This document shows positions 1-12,084 of a stretch of DNA of 64,000 bases, piece after piece. Source of the stretch: Guadua angustifolia (lineage: Eukaryota; Streptophyta; Magnoliopsida; Poales; Poaceae); contig CM070501.1 of NCBI GenBank assembly GCA_036346375.1, positions 55,965,326-56,029,325 of the forward strand, read 5' to 3'. The notes below the pieces were generated by a model that was not told the DNA's origin, made no database searches, and was given only the letters and a program-made list of their open reading frames with translations. The position numbers were made by a program, and so were the translations under genes. The number at the start of each line of letters is the position of its first letter. The first letter of the stretch is position 1.

Positions 1-280
1 GAATATACATGTCATTAACTTACGTGAATTTCATAGTGGCACGTGTAGTGTGCCCGGTCAGCGGTATCGGGATGTTTGAATTGCATTGTCCTCGCCAGAG
101 CTCCGCAATCGTAGTTTGGGTGGGGATACTCCGGTGGCATAGGGTATCCTTGCAATAAATATTTGGATAGTTTTTTCCTTCTCGATAAGCCACTTTCGCT
201 TACGAAGAACTACTCCGTAATCGGCCATCGTGAACCCACCAGAGTGGGTCGCGTTTGTAAGTTCAACCTTCATTAATTAT
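1..280. other. left flank, nothing recognised
   Basis: No convincing gene or element end is visible. A short minus-strand open stretch at 58-273 has no recognisable motif and is treated as chance. Confidence 0.4.
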
Positions 281-3200
281 GGTTTTGGTGTTAATGACAA
301 ATCTAATCTTGTGTTAATGACAAATCTAATATTGAGTTTATCCCCTAATGCGATATTGTTATTAATGACAATCTTATATCGAGACTAACTTGTTTATTTA
401 GAATATCTTTGATTAGTCTCATCGCATTGAAAAATGGAAAACCCAAGGTATGTTTGCATATTCATCTTAATATTAATTGCATACTTTGGAGTCAAGTTAA
501 AGTATGAATGTCCCCATTATACTAACCACTAAATGTGCATCATGTGTCCCAATCCATATATTACATGGATGCACACACTTAGGGGGAGTTCGTGGTTTAA
601 CTTGATGGTTTCATTGTATTGATCTATTCTTTATTAACACATATAAGGATCAAGACAAAGAAACTAAATCCTTGAGTATATATTTGGATTGCCTAGTTAT
701 AAGTATACTCATGGTAATATAGGATATACTCCAATATGATTAAAGTAAGTATGTGCATATTATATCCAAGTCAATCATATTTATGCACATATACATGTGG
801 AGTTTATTCTATAGTTGATGATTTAGAGTAATGATCATTTCCATACAATTTACATATAATGGATCATTACTTTTCATCAACGTGAGTATATGAAAACTTG
901 TGTAGTTGATATATATTCATATCAATTTAAACGATAATTTAAATTGAGTTCATTTGTCTCATTAATCATTAAAGAACACTTCATCATGTGTTGATGGTGT
1001 TTTGTGATTAATTAAGGATAAATGAATAGTTCTTAAGTATAATAAAGCATGAGTTGCATTATTGTACTTAAGATACAATTAAATCATTTCAATTGATTTA
1101 GGTTGTGCTCAATTGATCTAAAGGCATCCATTATGTGTTAATGGAGTGCAAGAGATAATTGAGACAACCATGCATCTTGGACTAACAAGTTTCTTGAGTT
1201 ATGTTTGAGTTAGGTCCAAAGATGATGAGAACGGGACAAGGACGTCATCATGAGTTGATGGGCGTCAAGAATGGATCCCGAAGATAAAGAAGGGTGATGA
1301 TCCCGGGGGAGTATCTAAGCGATGATCATAAAGACCCCAAAGGAGATTGCTTGTGCGCGGCGGCAAAGGTATAACTAGATAGGCTAAGGACTTTTGTAGT
1401 CTTTGAGTCTAAGGTTTTATCGCCGTACTATTAAGAGGGGTCGTTCCCTTTGCTTGAGCTTCATCATGTGTTGATGATCTCATTCCGCGTTCACTCGAGC
1501 TCAAATCAGTTGATTTGGTTTTTGCATGAGGGTTAACCATTTGGCATGTATTGCGAATGGGTTAAACTTATGCTTGGTTGCATTTGGTTTTCGCATAATG
1601 CTTTGATTTGCATGTGTTGCAAATAGGATAAGCTAGTGCGTTGGCTTTTGCGTGAAGTTCACTTTTGCATGTGTTGCATTAGTTGGCGCTTCACGTTTTG
1701 GTTCATAAAACTATCTTTCTAAAACCGTGTGGTTGCTTGGAGCTAAGTTTTGCATGTGTTGCAAGGAAGAGCTCAAGCCGAATTTGTGTTTGTGTGTTTG
1801 TATGGAGCTAGAGGCTTGCATGTGTTGCGAGTAGAGAGCTCATCGGTTGAATTGGTTTTGGTGTTTAGTTGAAGTTTGGTTTTGGTGTTGCATGGAACTA
1901 GAGAATTGCATGTGTTGCAATTAGAGAGTTCATGCACCATGATTTGATGTTGCTTGGAGCTAGACTTTTGCATGTGTTGCAAAGAGTAGTGCTCAAGCAT
2001 GAAATGTGTTTATTTGCTTATTTGCAAGTTCGTTGTCGAATAAACCGAGGTTTATGAGTCCGAATTCGAGAGCATGTGAGTGGGGCTTGCAACGGTGTTG
2101 GCAAGTTGACCGGTCTTGTGTTGACCTTCACATGGCTAGGGAATTAATCTCATAAACTCGAGTTTGATTTGCTTAATACGCTTTGCTAATAGATCTTGAG
2201 TTGATTACTTAAATATGTTTTTGCAATTTGGTTGAAATTCTTTGAGCATGAGTTGTGTTGGTGCAAATGTGTTTTGCATAAGTATATGATCATGTGTTGA
2301 TCATCATATGGCTCAAAGAATAGCATTTGGTTTTTGGAGAAATGATTTTGGGATTGAAAATCATGTTTTCTCGTGAGACCGGTTGTGGTGGTAGCCCTGC
2401 TACCTGGGTGGTAGCACCGCTCCTCGGTGTGAAATTTCAGAGGGGTGTTCTTAGACCTCGGGGCGGTGCTACAACATGGTCCTGCTACGAGGAGCGTAGC
2501 ACCGCCAACCCCGTGTGAAAATTCCAGAGGGTGTGTTTTGAGGTTCAGTGGTCCGGTATGCTATGGCCTGTTAGCTGCAAGGCCAGTAGCACCTCTCCTA
2601 GTTGGTCGGTGCTACGGATTTCGGTAACGGCTAGTTTTGTAGCCGTTGGTCGTGAGGCGTGCTACTGGTTCTAGTAGGGCGGTAGCACCGGATTTTCGGA
2701 GTTCTGCCATTTCAATTCCCAACGGCTAGTTTTGGCTTGGTGGCTATAAAAGGAGGCCTTGGGGTGTTAAAGGTTGTGGAGTTATTGTGAGTGTGTGGGA
2801 GTTGTGTGCATGTGTTGCCCTCTTCCATTTGCTTCTTGAGCTAAGAGTGAGCCCTAATTGCATGTGTTGCAATTAGGAAGAGGATTGAGAGCCTCTTGTG
2901 CATGTGTTGCACTTGAGTGAGGTCCTTGTGCATGTGTTGCATTTGGTGATCACCGTGGAGCGATTTGTTGTGCCGTGAAGTTCAAGTGAAGGAGCGGCTT
3001 ATTACTCTTGGAGATTGCCGACTCCTAGACACAGAGCGTCGGCGCGGAGCTCTCAAGGTTGTGAAGCCCCTAAGTTTGTGAAGGTTCAGGTTGCTTACGC
3101 CATGAGCGTGAAAACCACGACTAGTGGAAAGAGGCGGTGCTCGAGCGGAGCCGGTCCAAGTGTGGGCTAGCCTCAACGTGGACTAGGGAGACCGCAAGTC

Positions 3201-3533
3201 TCCTAACACCACGGAAAAATATCGGTTGTCTCTTGTCTCATTTATATTCAAGCACTTTACATTATTGAATATTTATCAATTGCTTGAATTAGAATTGCTA
3301 GTATTATTTAGTTGATCAATTTAGCAATTCTTGTGTAGAGACATAATTTAGATAGTGCACATAGTGAGCCTAGTTGATTTAGGCCTTAATTGTCAAAACC
3401 GAGTTTATCGCTCCGCATTATAATTGTGTAGGTTTTGACATAGGGTTGATTAGAGCGAATTGATTAGTGAGCGATCGAATTTCGTAGAATCGCCTATTCA
3501 CCCCCTCTAGGCGCATCCTCGACCCTACAGCGT
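281..3533 (+). mobile_element. degenerate Copia (SIRE/Maximus-like) LTR region
   Basis: The segment opens with a sequence (TATGGTTTTGG...TTAATGACAA) like the start of the better preserved LTR at 5364. It closes near 3500-3533 with TTCACCCCCTCTAGGCG and CATCCTCGACCCTACA, the ending I know from grass SIRE/Maximus Copia LTRs. It also shares with the 3' copy a GCCGTACTAT(T/C)AAGAGG block (near 1425 and 5622) and runs of 'GGTAGCACCGC'-type sequence (2400-2700). At over 3 kb it is long for one LTR, so nested insertion or internal duplication is likely. The left boundary is a guess and no target duplication was found. Confidence 0.5.
1610..2940 (+). repeat. recurrent 11-mer GCATGTGTTGC (10 exact copies)
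   Basis: Exact copies start at 1610, 1667, 1752, 1818, 1908, 1970, 2818, 2860, 2900 and 2930, with a one-base variant at 1544. They form two clusters with spacings of about 55-90 bp and 30-42 bp. The sequence between copies is only loosely similar (often GGAGCTAGA or AGAGAGTTCA), so this is a phased motif and not a simple satellite. Confidence 0.8.
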
Positions 3534-5349
3534 TTTGGTCAGGTGTTGCATCAACTGCTACTGACAAACATTTTACGTTAGTACAACACATAATGTAAAG
3601 AACGTAATAGATGAAGGGAGACCACGAAGGTGTACCTGGAGTTATGCGACGTGCGGTGTAGAACACTACCAGCTGGAATCCCCTGGCACGTCGAGAGGAG
3701 GGACGATCTACGTGTGCACTGTCCTAGCTACGGTTGCGGCACATGTTGACCCTGTACAACTAAGGAACACCCATGGGCCTATACCACGTCGTCGTTTCTA
3801 GACCTCCTATAGGATGTAAGTTAGACAATGCGCTTATGCGCACGGTCTTCTGGCAAGCACGCTACAACGCCCCCTCTCATATAGTCCATTGTGACCTCCA
3901 ACCTATCCCCCTGACCGACTTCAGCAATCAGTGTGGTGAGCTCCTCCGTAGTCTCCCTAGTAAGGTCGCTCTGTGCACACATTGAAAGGCTTGTTAGTTG
4001 TTACAATTGTATTAACAGTACATTATATAACATGTGAAAAGAAGTACAAACCTCCTCTCTTTGGATCAGGCGGCAATTTTTGTGACCGGCTCTCAACTTC
4101 GAATTGGGAACTCGAGGATCGCAACTCCAACCAAGCATGGTGAACAAGATCATTCGTGTCACTATTCATCCGAAGAGTGGCAATTTCGATGCCGTAAGAG
4201 GTCATGCTTGGAATGTCATTGCAAAGGTCATGGCGAGGAGAAGTTTGATGTGGTGGACTTCTAATAAGGGAGATGTCTCAATCGGCTAGGGATAGAGGAA
4301 GACCATCTATTTTGTTCGTACATTATGGCACTAATCCGGAGAGTTGCGAATACAATGGTGCCACCTCTACTCCACATAAGCCGTACAAGCCTCGTGTTGC
4401 TCCTCCTCAAGTCTGCATCACATCGCCGAGCAACTGCTCAAGCAAGAGCTCAAGCCGAGCAAGCGCCCAAGCCCAAGCTCGCCGCTCAAGCCGCTCTGCT
4501 GCCGCTTACCTTGCCGTCTTGAGACACTTCAGACGGATATGATGGCGGCTTTTGCGACAAGAATCCTATATCGAGGCCGTTTCCTTGGTTATGGAGCTTC
4601 AATATCGAATCGCGAGATGGTTGAGGATGTCCGAGAGCGCTGAGTTCGCTTAGCACCTCCTTTGATGACTATCGCTCATACCATCACTCCTACCGTGCGT
4701 CCGGATGGCGGCGCGTTCCCCTTCCTATCACCCTCCTCCGTCATCCATCTGGGATCCATGGTCTCCTCATCCGCCGGCCGATGCTCCTGGCGATGGTGAA
4801 GAATAGACGGCATCTTGGCGGTCCCCTTTTTGGTCCTTGATGACAAAGGGGGAGAAGAATGTGAAATTGAAGTCCATTGAAGCCTAGCCTAGCTCAAATC
4901 TATATATTTTATTGTAATAAACTTGTTTAACTTATGTGGTTGTTGGATTTGAACTCTTTGTGTTTATTTATGTCTTCTTTTTTGCGTCTTGTTGAATATC
5001 TATTGTGAACTCGGTCTTGAACTAATTTCACTAATTTCGCTAAAATTTTATCCTTCCTTATGTGTTTCGCATCAAGTCATGTTATTTCAATTGATTAATA
5101 TCATCTTCATTGCTATACACCCATACATAACTCAGATACAAATGTGCAAAATTTATTGTTTATCCATGGCACATTTGTAGGGGGAGCTATTCTCATTTAG
5201 CAATATTTTCATTCAAATATATTTTGTCCTCCAAAGACAAAATATTGCTAAATAAGAATTCCATTGTGTGAGTAATTAATTTTTTATTGGTCACTCACAC
5301 TAAATATCAATTTACTTCAATTCGATTATGAGGATTGTCATCAATTACC
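3534..5349 (+). mobile_element. Copia internal-region remnant (3' part)
   Basis: Lies between the two LTR-like segments. It holds GATGACAAAGGGGGAGAAG near 4838, a signature I associate with the region downstream of pol in SIRE-type elements, and a purine-rich stretch before the 3' LTR. Short open stretches at 4034-4290 (ending ...EEKFDVVDF) may be gag/pol or env-like leftovers. No integrase, reverse transcriptase or RNase H motif could be read, so the coding region is largely deleted or decayed. Confidence 0.4.
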
Positions 5350-6110
5350 AAAAAGGGGGAGATTGAAAGCATCTAGGCCCCCATGTGGTTATGGTTTTGA
5401 TAATTAATGACAATCACGCGAAAAAGACTAACGAGGTTTGTGCAAGTTAGTTGGAAACAGGATAAATGTATTCCTCGAAAGATGTTGAATGACTTCAAGT
5501 GCTAAAATGGAAGGAGTACGTGCAAAAGAAGCTAAAGAAGTGAAGGTATAAAATTTAGATGTATTTTCTAGTCTTTTCACCGATATCGAGTTGGGAAAAA
5601 GATCGGATTATTAGGATAGTAGCCGTACTATCAAGAGGATTTGATATGGGTCTTTGAAACTTGAAAGTGCATAAAAATATGGCTCATTAGTTCATTTGTG
5701 CATTGGTGTTTTCGAGAGAAAATCATCTCTGAAAAATCCTCAGTCAAGACTATCACAGGATCGGCGTAGTATCAAGATTTCTGTACTACCGCACCTTAGT
5801 TGGCAGTAGCTAAATTCCGAGAACAATATTCATTGGTTTCTTCCGAACCCTCGAGGCCGTAAGATCATCAAGATGGTCGAGCGGTAGTACTGCTGAACGC
5901 GTACTACCGCACAATAGTTGGCGTAGCTTTATTCCGAAGGCATGTTTTTCCTGCGACAGTAGCAGATTATCAGCACCATGGGTGAGTACTGACCACATAT
6001 AAAATCATAGAACGGCTACGTGTCGCAGATTTAATGCCATATAGCAAGATATCTGAGTGGTACTACGCCCATAGAGGCGTAGTAATGCGAACCACTTACT
6101 GTAGTGTATT
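5350..6110 (+). mobile_element. polypurine tract and truncated 3' LTR of SIRE-like Copia element
   Basis: AAAAAGGGGGAGA at 5350-5362 is a typical polypurine tract. It is followed at once by TTGAAAGCATCTAGGCCCCC, the conserved start of SIRE-type LTRs. The LTR can be followed through the GCCGTACTATCAAGAGG block (5622) and 'GTACTACCGC' motifs (5780-5930) to about 6110, where similarity fades. No matching LTR end or target duplication is visible. Confidence 0.6.
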
Positions 6111-6194
6111 TTAAATTACATTCATTCATCCATACCTGTCAAGTATTTTAGGAAATTCTTAATACGTACACAACATAACGCTGTCACCTTTCAG

Positions 6195-6423
6195 GGCTTG
6201 TTTGTGTTTGCTTTTGATTCTGGATTCTAGCCCCAAAAGTAGAATAAAAAACAAACAGTCCTATTCTAGGAATCGATTCTCATGATCCAGCCCACCCGTA
6301 TATACTAGAATCCATAATCCACTTCATTTGTTCTTTTAAATTTTAACTTTTAAAGAATCAGATTTTCTATAACCACAATCTAGAATCAGCTTTTAGAGAA
6401 TCCAAAGCAAAAACAAACAGGCC
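6195..6423. mobile_element. MITE, 26-bp terminal inverted repeats
   Basis: The left end GGCTTGTTTGTGTTTGCTTT pairs with the inverse of the right end (GGCCTGTTTGTTTTTGCTTT). The interior is AT-rich and non-coding, 229 bp in all. The terminal GGCCTGTTTG is common to hAT- and Harbinger-type MITEs. I cannot settle the target duplication, so the superfamily is open. Confidence 0.7.
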
Positions 6424-6549
6424 ATTAAATTCTCATCCTACACATACTCCTACACCTATGTACCACAATGACGTAACAGCTACTGCAGGTATACATAAAT
6501 TTATTTTGAACTACATACTATCCCGCATGCTTTTCGTAGTTTTGTATGT

Positions 6550-7180
6550 CCATAACCATTGCTGCTCTATACAGCTAATTACTTACAAACCTAATTAATC
6601 TGGTCGCTAAGTCATGTATGTAAAAAACCATTGCTAGTCTACACAGCTAATTACATACACACCTTATTAATCTGGTCAACAAGTCGTGCATCTAAAAAAC
6701 TATTGGTATTCTATACAGCTAATTACTTACGAACCTAATTAATCTAGTTAGCAAGTCATGTATCTAAAAACTATTCTTACTCTATACAACTAATTACGTA
6801 TGAACATAATTAATCTTGTCACTAAGTCATGTATGTAAAAAAACTATTGCTACTCTACACAACTAATTATGTACGAATCTAATTAATCTTGTCACTAAGT
6901 CATGTATGTAAAAAACTATTGCTACTCTACATAGCTAATTATGTACAAACCTAATTAATCTAATTAGCAAGTCGTGTATAAAAAAAACTATTGGCATTCT
7001 ACACAGCTAATTACTTACAAACCTAATTAATCTGCCACTATATTTTGTATCTAAATAACTATTGCCACTCTACATAGCTGATTACTTACAACCTAATTAA
7101 TCGCTCGCTAAGTCGTATATCTGAACAACTAATGCTACTTTGCACACCTAAGTACTTACAAATCTATTTAGTCTGGTCAC
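6550..7180. repeat. ~72-bp tandem array, about nine units
   Basis: Each unit contains ACAGCTAATTACTTAC, then AACCTAATTAATCTGGTC, then AAGTCATGTAT and a run of A. The CAGCTAATTA core recurs near 6573, 6644, 6714, 6787, 6860, 6932, 7005, 7075 and 7147, a period of 70-73 bp. Copies differ by point changes and 1-3 base indels, so the array is old. Confidence 0.85.
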
Positions 7181-7225
7181 TAAATTATATTTTAAAATTT
7201 TAATTCAATTAAACAAATAAAAATT

Positions 7226-7395
7226 ACCTGTAGAAATGACGACCCTCCCCCTCCTCCTCCTTCACCCCCTCTTCTTCTTCTTCCCCTCCTCCTCCCACTC
7301 TTCTTCTTCCCCTCCACCTCCTCTCCTTTCTTCTCTTCCCCTCTCCCCTCTTCTTTCTTCCCCTCTCCTCTCTTTCTCTTCTCTTCTTTCTTCAC
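7226..7395. repeat. pyrimidine-rich low-complexity tract
   Basis: An almost uninterrupted C/T tract (CTCCTCCTT..., TTCTTCTTCC...) on the plus strand. The apparent long open frames on both strands here encode only Ser/Pro/Leu or Arg/Gly/Glu runs and are composition artefacts. Confidence 0.85.
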
Positions 7396-7462
7396 TAGCT
7401 CGGTGGCTGGCTGCAAATGGCGATGTTTTGGCCATGCTAGAGTGCGGCCGGCACTTAAAGCG

Positions 7463-7495
7463 CTCTCTGTCGCCATTTGAAATGGCGATAGAGAG
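7463..7495. repeat. near-perfect 16-bp-arm palindrome
   Basis: CTCTCTGTCGCCATTT is followed after one base by its inverse with one mismatch. A third, partial copy (GGCGACAGAGAG) follows at about 7515. The GGCGACAGAG core also occurs in the MULE inverted repeats at 50 and 59.8 kb, so this may be a relic of a related element end. Confidence 0.6.
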
Positions 7496-7499
7496 TTTG

Positions 7500-8151
7500 T
7501 CATTATTTTAAACGGCGACAGAGAGGTAGATTTGTAATTTTTAAAATCAGCATATTATTTCTATATTTTTTATTTTTTAAATATTATTTTTAAAAATCAA
7601 TAGATTAAAGTGATGGGAGGATAAGACCTACCCTTTTGTTCTACTGATTGGTGGGATCCTAATTTAGATGACCCGTTTGTCAGTGAAGTTACATGGAAAA
7701 TTTTGGTACTAATGTTTTTATACTCTTCTAATGTGTCGTCTTCCAGCCTTTTTCATTCGTGCATTTCAAACCCATCTTATATTTTTCTGTATTTTTCAAT
7801 CCTCTATTTTGCTACTACTTTTCTATATATTTCCTCTACCTTATCCTATTCCGTTATTTTCTATTGCTACATTCCAAACAGGTCCTTGATACGCAGCAAC
7901 GTGGCACTGGACACTGGCCACGTTATTTGCTTCAAGCTATGTTCGAAGTTTGACCAGTTTTTGGCATTTTTATTATCTTTAACCTAATTGTGTTTTTGCA
8001 AGTTTAGTTTTATTTAAATAAAATTGTAAATCTAGCCCCTCGACCACGATGGAAGGACTCTAGAGCTAAAAAAGAAGGCTTCAACCTACAAACCAAAAGG
8101 CCAATTCATTCGTGCATTGTTTTTATCCACATTGTTAATTATGATAACACC
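7500..8151. other. AT-rich spacer, no gene seen
   Basis: Poly-A/T-rich, non-coding sequence. ATTCCAAACAGGTCC near 7873-7888 looks like a MITE end, but no partner end was found. Confidence 0.5.
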
Positions 8152-8690
8152 TGTTTGACTCCCAATTCCCAAGTATTGGTCCTAAAATTATGAAATTGGA
8201 ATTCAATTCCAACAATGTAGCTGTTTGGCTGCTAGCTAGAATTAAATTAATGATACTAAAGTCAATTCTGAGAGGCATTATAGAGCTACAGGCAATTCTT
8301 AACTTACAGCTACCATTTGTCTGGAATTCACTCTGCAAAATTAAGTAAATATTTTGTATTTGGAATTTCAATATCGTGTTCACACTATAAAAATTTCATG
8401 AAATCAATTGAGATTAAATGGACACGATTCATAGTATATACAAGCTAATTTGCGCACATTGGCGTGCCTCGGTGCACAAGTGGCCCCCATAGCCTTGTTG
8501 ATAATGATTTCATAAAATTTCAATATATGGAATTTCAACCTCGCATTCGCATTATAATTTTTTTATGAAATTATCTGAAATTTATTAGAGATGTTTAGCG
8601 TACAGAGAAGCTACTTTGTGCACATTGGCAGACCTAGGTGCACATGGGAAACCCATAGTCTTATAGAATTCCAAATGACATGCAAACAGA
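8152..8690. repeat. MITE-like segment with an internal diverged ~165-bp duplication
   Basis: The outer ends CTGTTTG...ATTCCCAA and ...ATTCCAAATGACATGCAAACAG form a weak inverted pair. Inside, two diverged tandem copies each run from AATTTCAA(T/C)..TCG through TTGTGCACATTGGC (or GCGCACATTGGC) to CATAG(C/T)CTT (about 8365-8500 and 8530-8660). The two copies share the GTGCACA(A/T) block. Confidence 0.5.
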
Positions 8691-8849
8691 AAAAAAATGG
8701 ATTTTGAATTGGCTTGAAGCAAATTTAAATTCAATTAGAATAGGATTTGGAATCAAATTGAATGAATTAAATTCAATTTTAGGCAGATAAACGAGTTGTA
8801 AGACGAAATAAGACCGGAAGATCTGCCGTTCGATCTGTAAGGGCATGTA

Positions 8850-9071
8850 GGCATGTTTGGTAGAGCTCCAGATCCCAGTTTCACCTGAGATCTGAAACTT
8901 ATAAGCCAAAATAAAGTGAATTAAATTTATATTTTTGGTCTAAAATATAGACAAGATGGTCCATCTAAACATTCTTAATGTACTTACAGCTTAAGCTCCA
9001 TGGATTTGGTGGAATTAGAAATACCCAGATCCACTGGCCTCGATGGAGTTAGAGCCATATCAAACACACCC
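8850..9071. mobile_element. MITE with GGNNTGTTTG-type ends
   Basis: The left end GGCATGTTTGGTAGAGCTCC pairs with the inverse of the right end (GGGTGTGTTTGATATGGCTC followed by TAACTCC). It is 222 bp and non-coding. The target duplication is not clear. Confidence 0.6.
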
Positions 9072-9104
9072 GTAATGTACACTTTGGAAAGAACAACGAA
9101 CTTG

Positions 9105-10010
9105 ATGTGTTTACAATAATCATGAACCAATCTAAATGGAGGCTTCTTCTCGAAGCAAAATTGAGGCTATAAATAAACTTGTTAACCAATCAAACTGGAG
9201 TAGCTATGTTAGCTAAACTCGACGGTCAATGGTCAATGACGTCGATCAAAGGGTGCTCCTGGCACTCTGAAGTTTGAAGTCTAGCCTGGAAAATACGGAA
9301 CCCTTTCACACTAGGTGAAGCTAATTTGATGTGTATATGGGCCTTATGTGTATCGACTTATGTGTATATGGGCCTTATCCGCAATTCAGCTAGTTACATG
9401 ATGAAGGCCCACGTACATGCCTATACGCCATTGCTGTGAAATGAAGTTAAACTCCATTGAAACTTTCCAAAGTTCAATAAAAGTGCTTCAAAAAGTCATC
9501 GCAATACCAAGAATCGAATGCTTGAATACCACCCGCATCTCCCAGAGTAGCACAGGTTTCAAGTGCAGCTAGCACTCGGTAGAAGTTCTAAGTTCATGGT
9601 ACACGAGCCCCCTGCACTCCAAAAGAACCGAGGGACTTGTTTCGCAGACCCCGACGTTGTGGTTGTTGCGACGAAGGTAGGCGGTTCACTTCCATTTGGA
9701 GGCAGCTAAAAGCAAAAGTTGGACTAGCTAGCCTAGCTAGGTCGATGGTCAATCAACTAGAAAGTTTCCACATCACGTCCATTGCCAGGGCCTTGAACGT
9801 TTACCCCCAGCCGGGGAGGACTAGTGCTTGAGCCGAACCGCGCTGATAGCCGTTTTTTGTTCATCCGCTCGGCGCTCTCGCGGAACCGCAGTGCATCTGG
9901 TGCGGCACCCCTCACGCACGGTGAGAGATAAGCTAAACTGACGAAGCTGGGTCGCGCCGCAGCGCACGCGGCCCGTGGCATAGAAGTGCGCTAGATGTTT
10001 ACCGCGGTTG
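9105..10010. repeat. low-copy dispersed repeat, copy A
   Basis: Clearly paralogous to 10,395-12,010 (copy B) and 17,044-18,063 (copy C). All share CCATTGAAA(C/T)TTTCCAA..., ACCACCCGCATCTCCC..GAGTAGCACA, and the GC-rich tail with CGTCCATTGCCAGGGCCTTG and CCCCCAGCCGGGG. The tail (about 9750-9980) looks like captured exon sequence: it is GC-rich, and on minus it reads Pro/Arg/Ala-rich peptides in all three copies. No family is recognisable, and the copies do not keep one frame. Confidence 0.65.
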
Positions 10011-10394
10011 AGAGATAGCCAAATTTATAATTCACTTAGGGTAGAGATCAAACTTAAAAAAGAAAAATCGGACACAGAGAGACAAAAAGAAAAAAAAGAA
10101 GCTTGGAACCCGACTACCTCTGAGACTGAGTGACAGTTGTTTTATCATTGGATCAGCAAACTCACTCTAGTGTTGCGTCACTGTTGCGTGCGTAGAGGAG
10201 AACAGACAAGACAACAGGCGTATCCCTACTCCCTTTGACAAGCCAAGCACATGCACTCTCCCTACTCCCTTTGACAATTGTAGCTAGTTGCCAAGTCTAC
10301 TCATCAGACAAAAGGACGACGTCAGCTCGAGCAACTTTATACCGCTGGCATGGTGTCACTCCAAAACTGCAAACCAGAAGGCGAAGCAAAACTG
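10011..10394. other. spacer between repeat copies A and B
   Basis: No gene seen. CCTACTCCCTTTGACAA is present twice (about 10,225 and 10,260), a small local duplication. Confidence 0.4.
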
Positions 10395-12010
10395 TTTACG
10401 ATAATCATAAACCAATCCAAATGGAGGCTTAAGCAAAATTGAGGCTATAAATAAACTTGTTAACCAAACAAATTGGAGTAGCTAGGCTAGCTAGCTCGAC
10501 GGTCCGTGGTTAATGGCATCGATCAAAGGGGTTTCTGGGTACTTTGAAGTCTATTCTAGAAATAACGGAGCTCTTGTTCACACTAGGTGAAGTAAATTTG
10601 ATCTATGTATCGACTTATGTTATATGTACATAGGCCTTATCCACGATTCATCTAGTTACCGAGAACATCACGAACACTGTTGTGAAAAATGGCCGACTCG
10701 ATCGATTAGTTGTCCGATTAATTCGTGAGGGTGACTAAACCGTCACGAATAGTTTAATCAGAGTACAATTAACATAAGCAAACGATTAATTGAGCGTACA
10801 ATCCGATTAATCGACTATTTTCCGATTAATCATCCGTTTTTCCCGTTTAATCGCAAAATTATCTTATTTTTATTTGCTAAGTACGATAAATTAGTTTATA
10901 ATATTGTGTCATTGTGTTTATAGTATGTGCCTTTTGACTGAAGTATAAACAATGAAATGAAAAACATATTTGAGTGATAATTTATAATAACTTTAGGTAA
11001 CTAAAATATATCTAATTAATTCTGAATGTAAATAAATATACTAATATGAACGCATAATCATCTGTTAAATTCCGAACAATCCGTATTGCGATTACTTATC
11101 ATAAAGTCCTACATTCATGCCTATATGCCATTGCAACGTTTGGGTTCTGCTGTGAAATGAAGTAAAATAAATTCCATTGAAATTTTCCAAAGTTCAATAA
11201 AAGTGCTTTTAAAAAGTCATTGCAATATCAAAAATCGAACGCTGGAATACCACCCGCATCTCCCGGAGTAGCACAAGTTTCTAGTGTAGCTAGCACTCGA
11301 TACAAGTTCTCAGTTCATTGTACACAAGCCTCCTGCACTGCAAAAGAACCAAGGTCCGTATCAGAAGAAACTTCACGTTAAAAGGATATTGCGATAAGTG
11401 AGGAGACGGTTGAGGTGCAGACCTGTGTGGAGTACAATTTAAGCCGTTTTATAGAACCGTCTAATTAAAAAGTAATAGATATATATGCAAGAAAATACTT
11501 TAGCAAAATCACTGTGTCTCTGTTGATCCATGCACATGGAGACCACTTAAGTTGCACCCGAGCCGTTTCCGATAAGTGAACATTCGAAACAGTCATACAG
11601 AGCACGATGCTGTGGTCGTTGAGATCATCAAGGTAGGCAGTTCCACTTCAATTTGGAGCATCTAAAAGCAAAAGTTGACCTAGCTAGGCCAACTAGGTCG
11701 ATGGCCAATCCACTAGAAAGCAGAAACATCACGTTCATTGCCAGGCCTTGATCGTTTCGTCCGCCACGTTTGGCCCCCCAGCCGTCCGATCGCGCGCGGG
11801 TGCGGTGCCCCTGCGCGGGAGTAGCAGAGCAGCCCGCCCGTGGAGCGGAAGATAGCTCCGTGGTCGGCGCTAGCGATACTGATGGGCCGCGAGCGCGGGT
11901 GGTCGGCACGCTGTGGAGGGTGCCAACGCGGGCAGGAAGGCCGTCGTCCGCCAGGGGTTTTCCAGGCGCCGCGTGGTTGAGGAATGGGCCGAGCCTCGGT
12001 GAACGATAGG
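10395..12010. repeat. low-copy dispersed repeat, copy B (interrupted)
   Basis: Resumes the order seen in copy A: TGGAGGCTTAAGCAAAATTGA, ACTTGTTAACCAA, GACGGTC..., CACTAGGTGAAG, then CCACCCGCATCTCCCGGAG and the GC-rich tail (11,760-12,010). Between about 10,660 and 11,105 it carries sequence absent from copy A. A minus-strand 142-residue open frame (11,628-12,056) lies over the GC-rich tail but is not conserved in copies A and C. Confidence 0.65.
10660..11105. mobile_element. ~445-bp insertion in repeat copy B
   Basis: Defined by comparison: copy A runs directly from CAGCTAGTTAC into GTACATGCC, whereas copy B has about 445 bp of AT-rich DNA between the equivalents. The insert is full of GATTAATCG/CGATTAAT motifs (10,700-10,850). 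No clear inverted ends or target duplication were found, so the class is unknown. Confidence 0.45.
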
Positions 12011-12084
12011 CCTGAAAGTAAGGTACATCCGTTCCGGTACTTTTCAACACAAACACGGTGAAAACGATCGCCAGAGTTCAGAAT

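Noticed and set aside
281..6110. Intact autonomous Copia retrotransposon
   Set aside because: No readable integrase, reverse transcriptase or RNase H; the two LTR-like parts differ greatly in length and sequence.
6550..7180. Possible CRISPR array
   Set aside because: Unit divergence, no unique spacers of fixed length, and a plant nuclear setting; it is a minisatellite.
7192..7511. Ser/Pro-rich and Arg/Gly-rich open frames
   Set aside because: Translation of a simple pyrimidine tract.
11628..12056. 142-codon minus frame in repeat copy B as a gene
   Set aside because: The paralogous segments in copies A and C do not preserve the frame.
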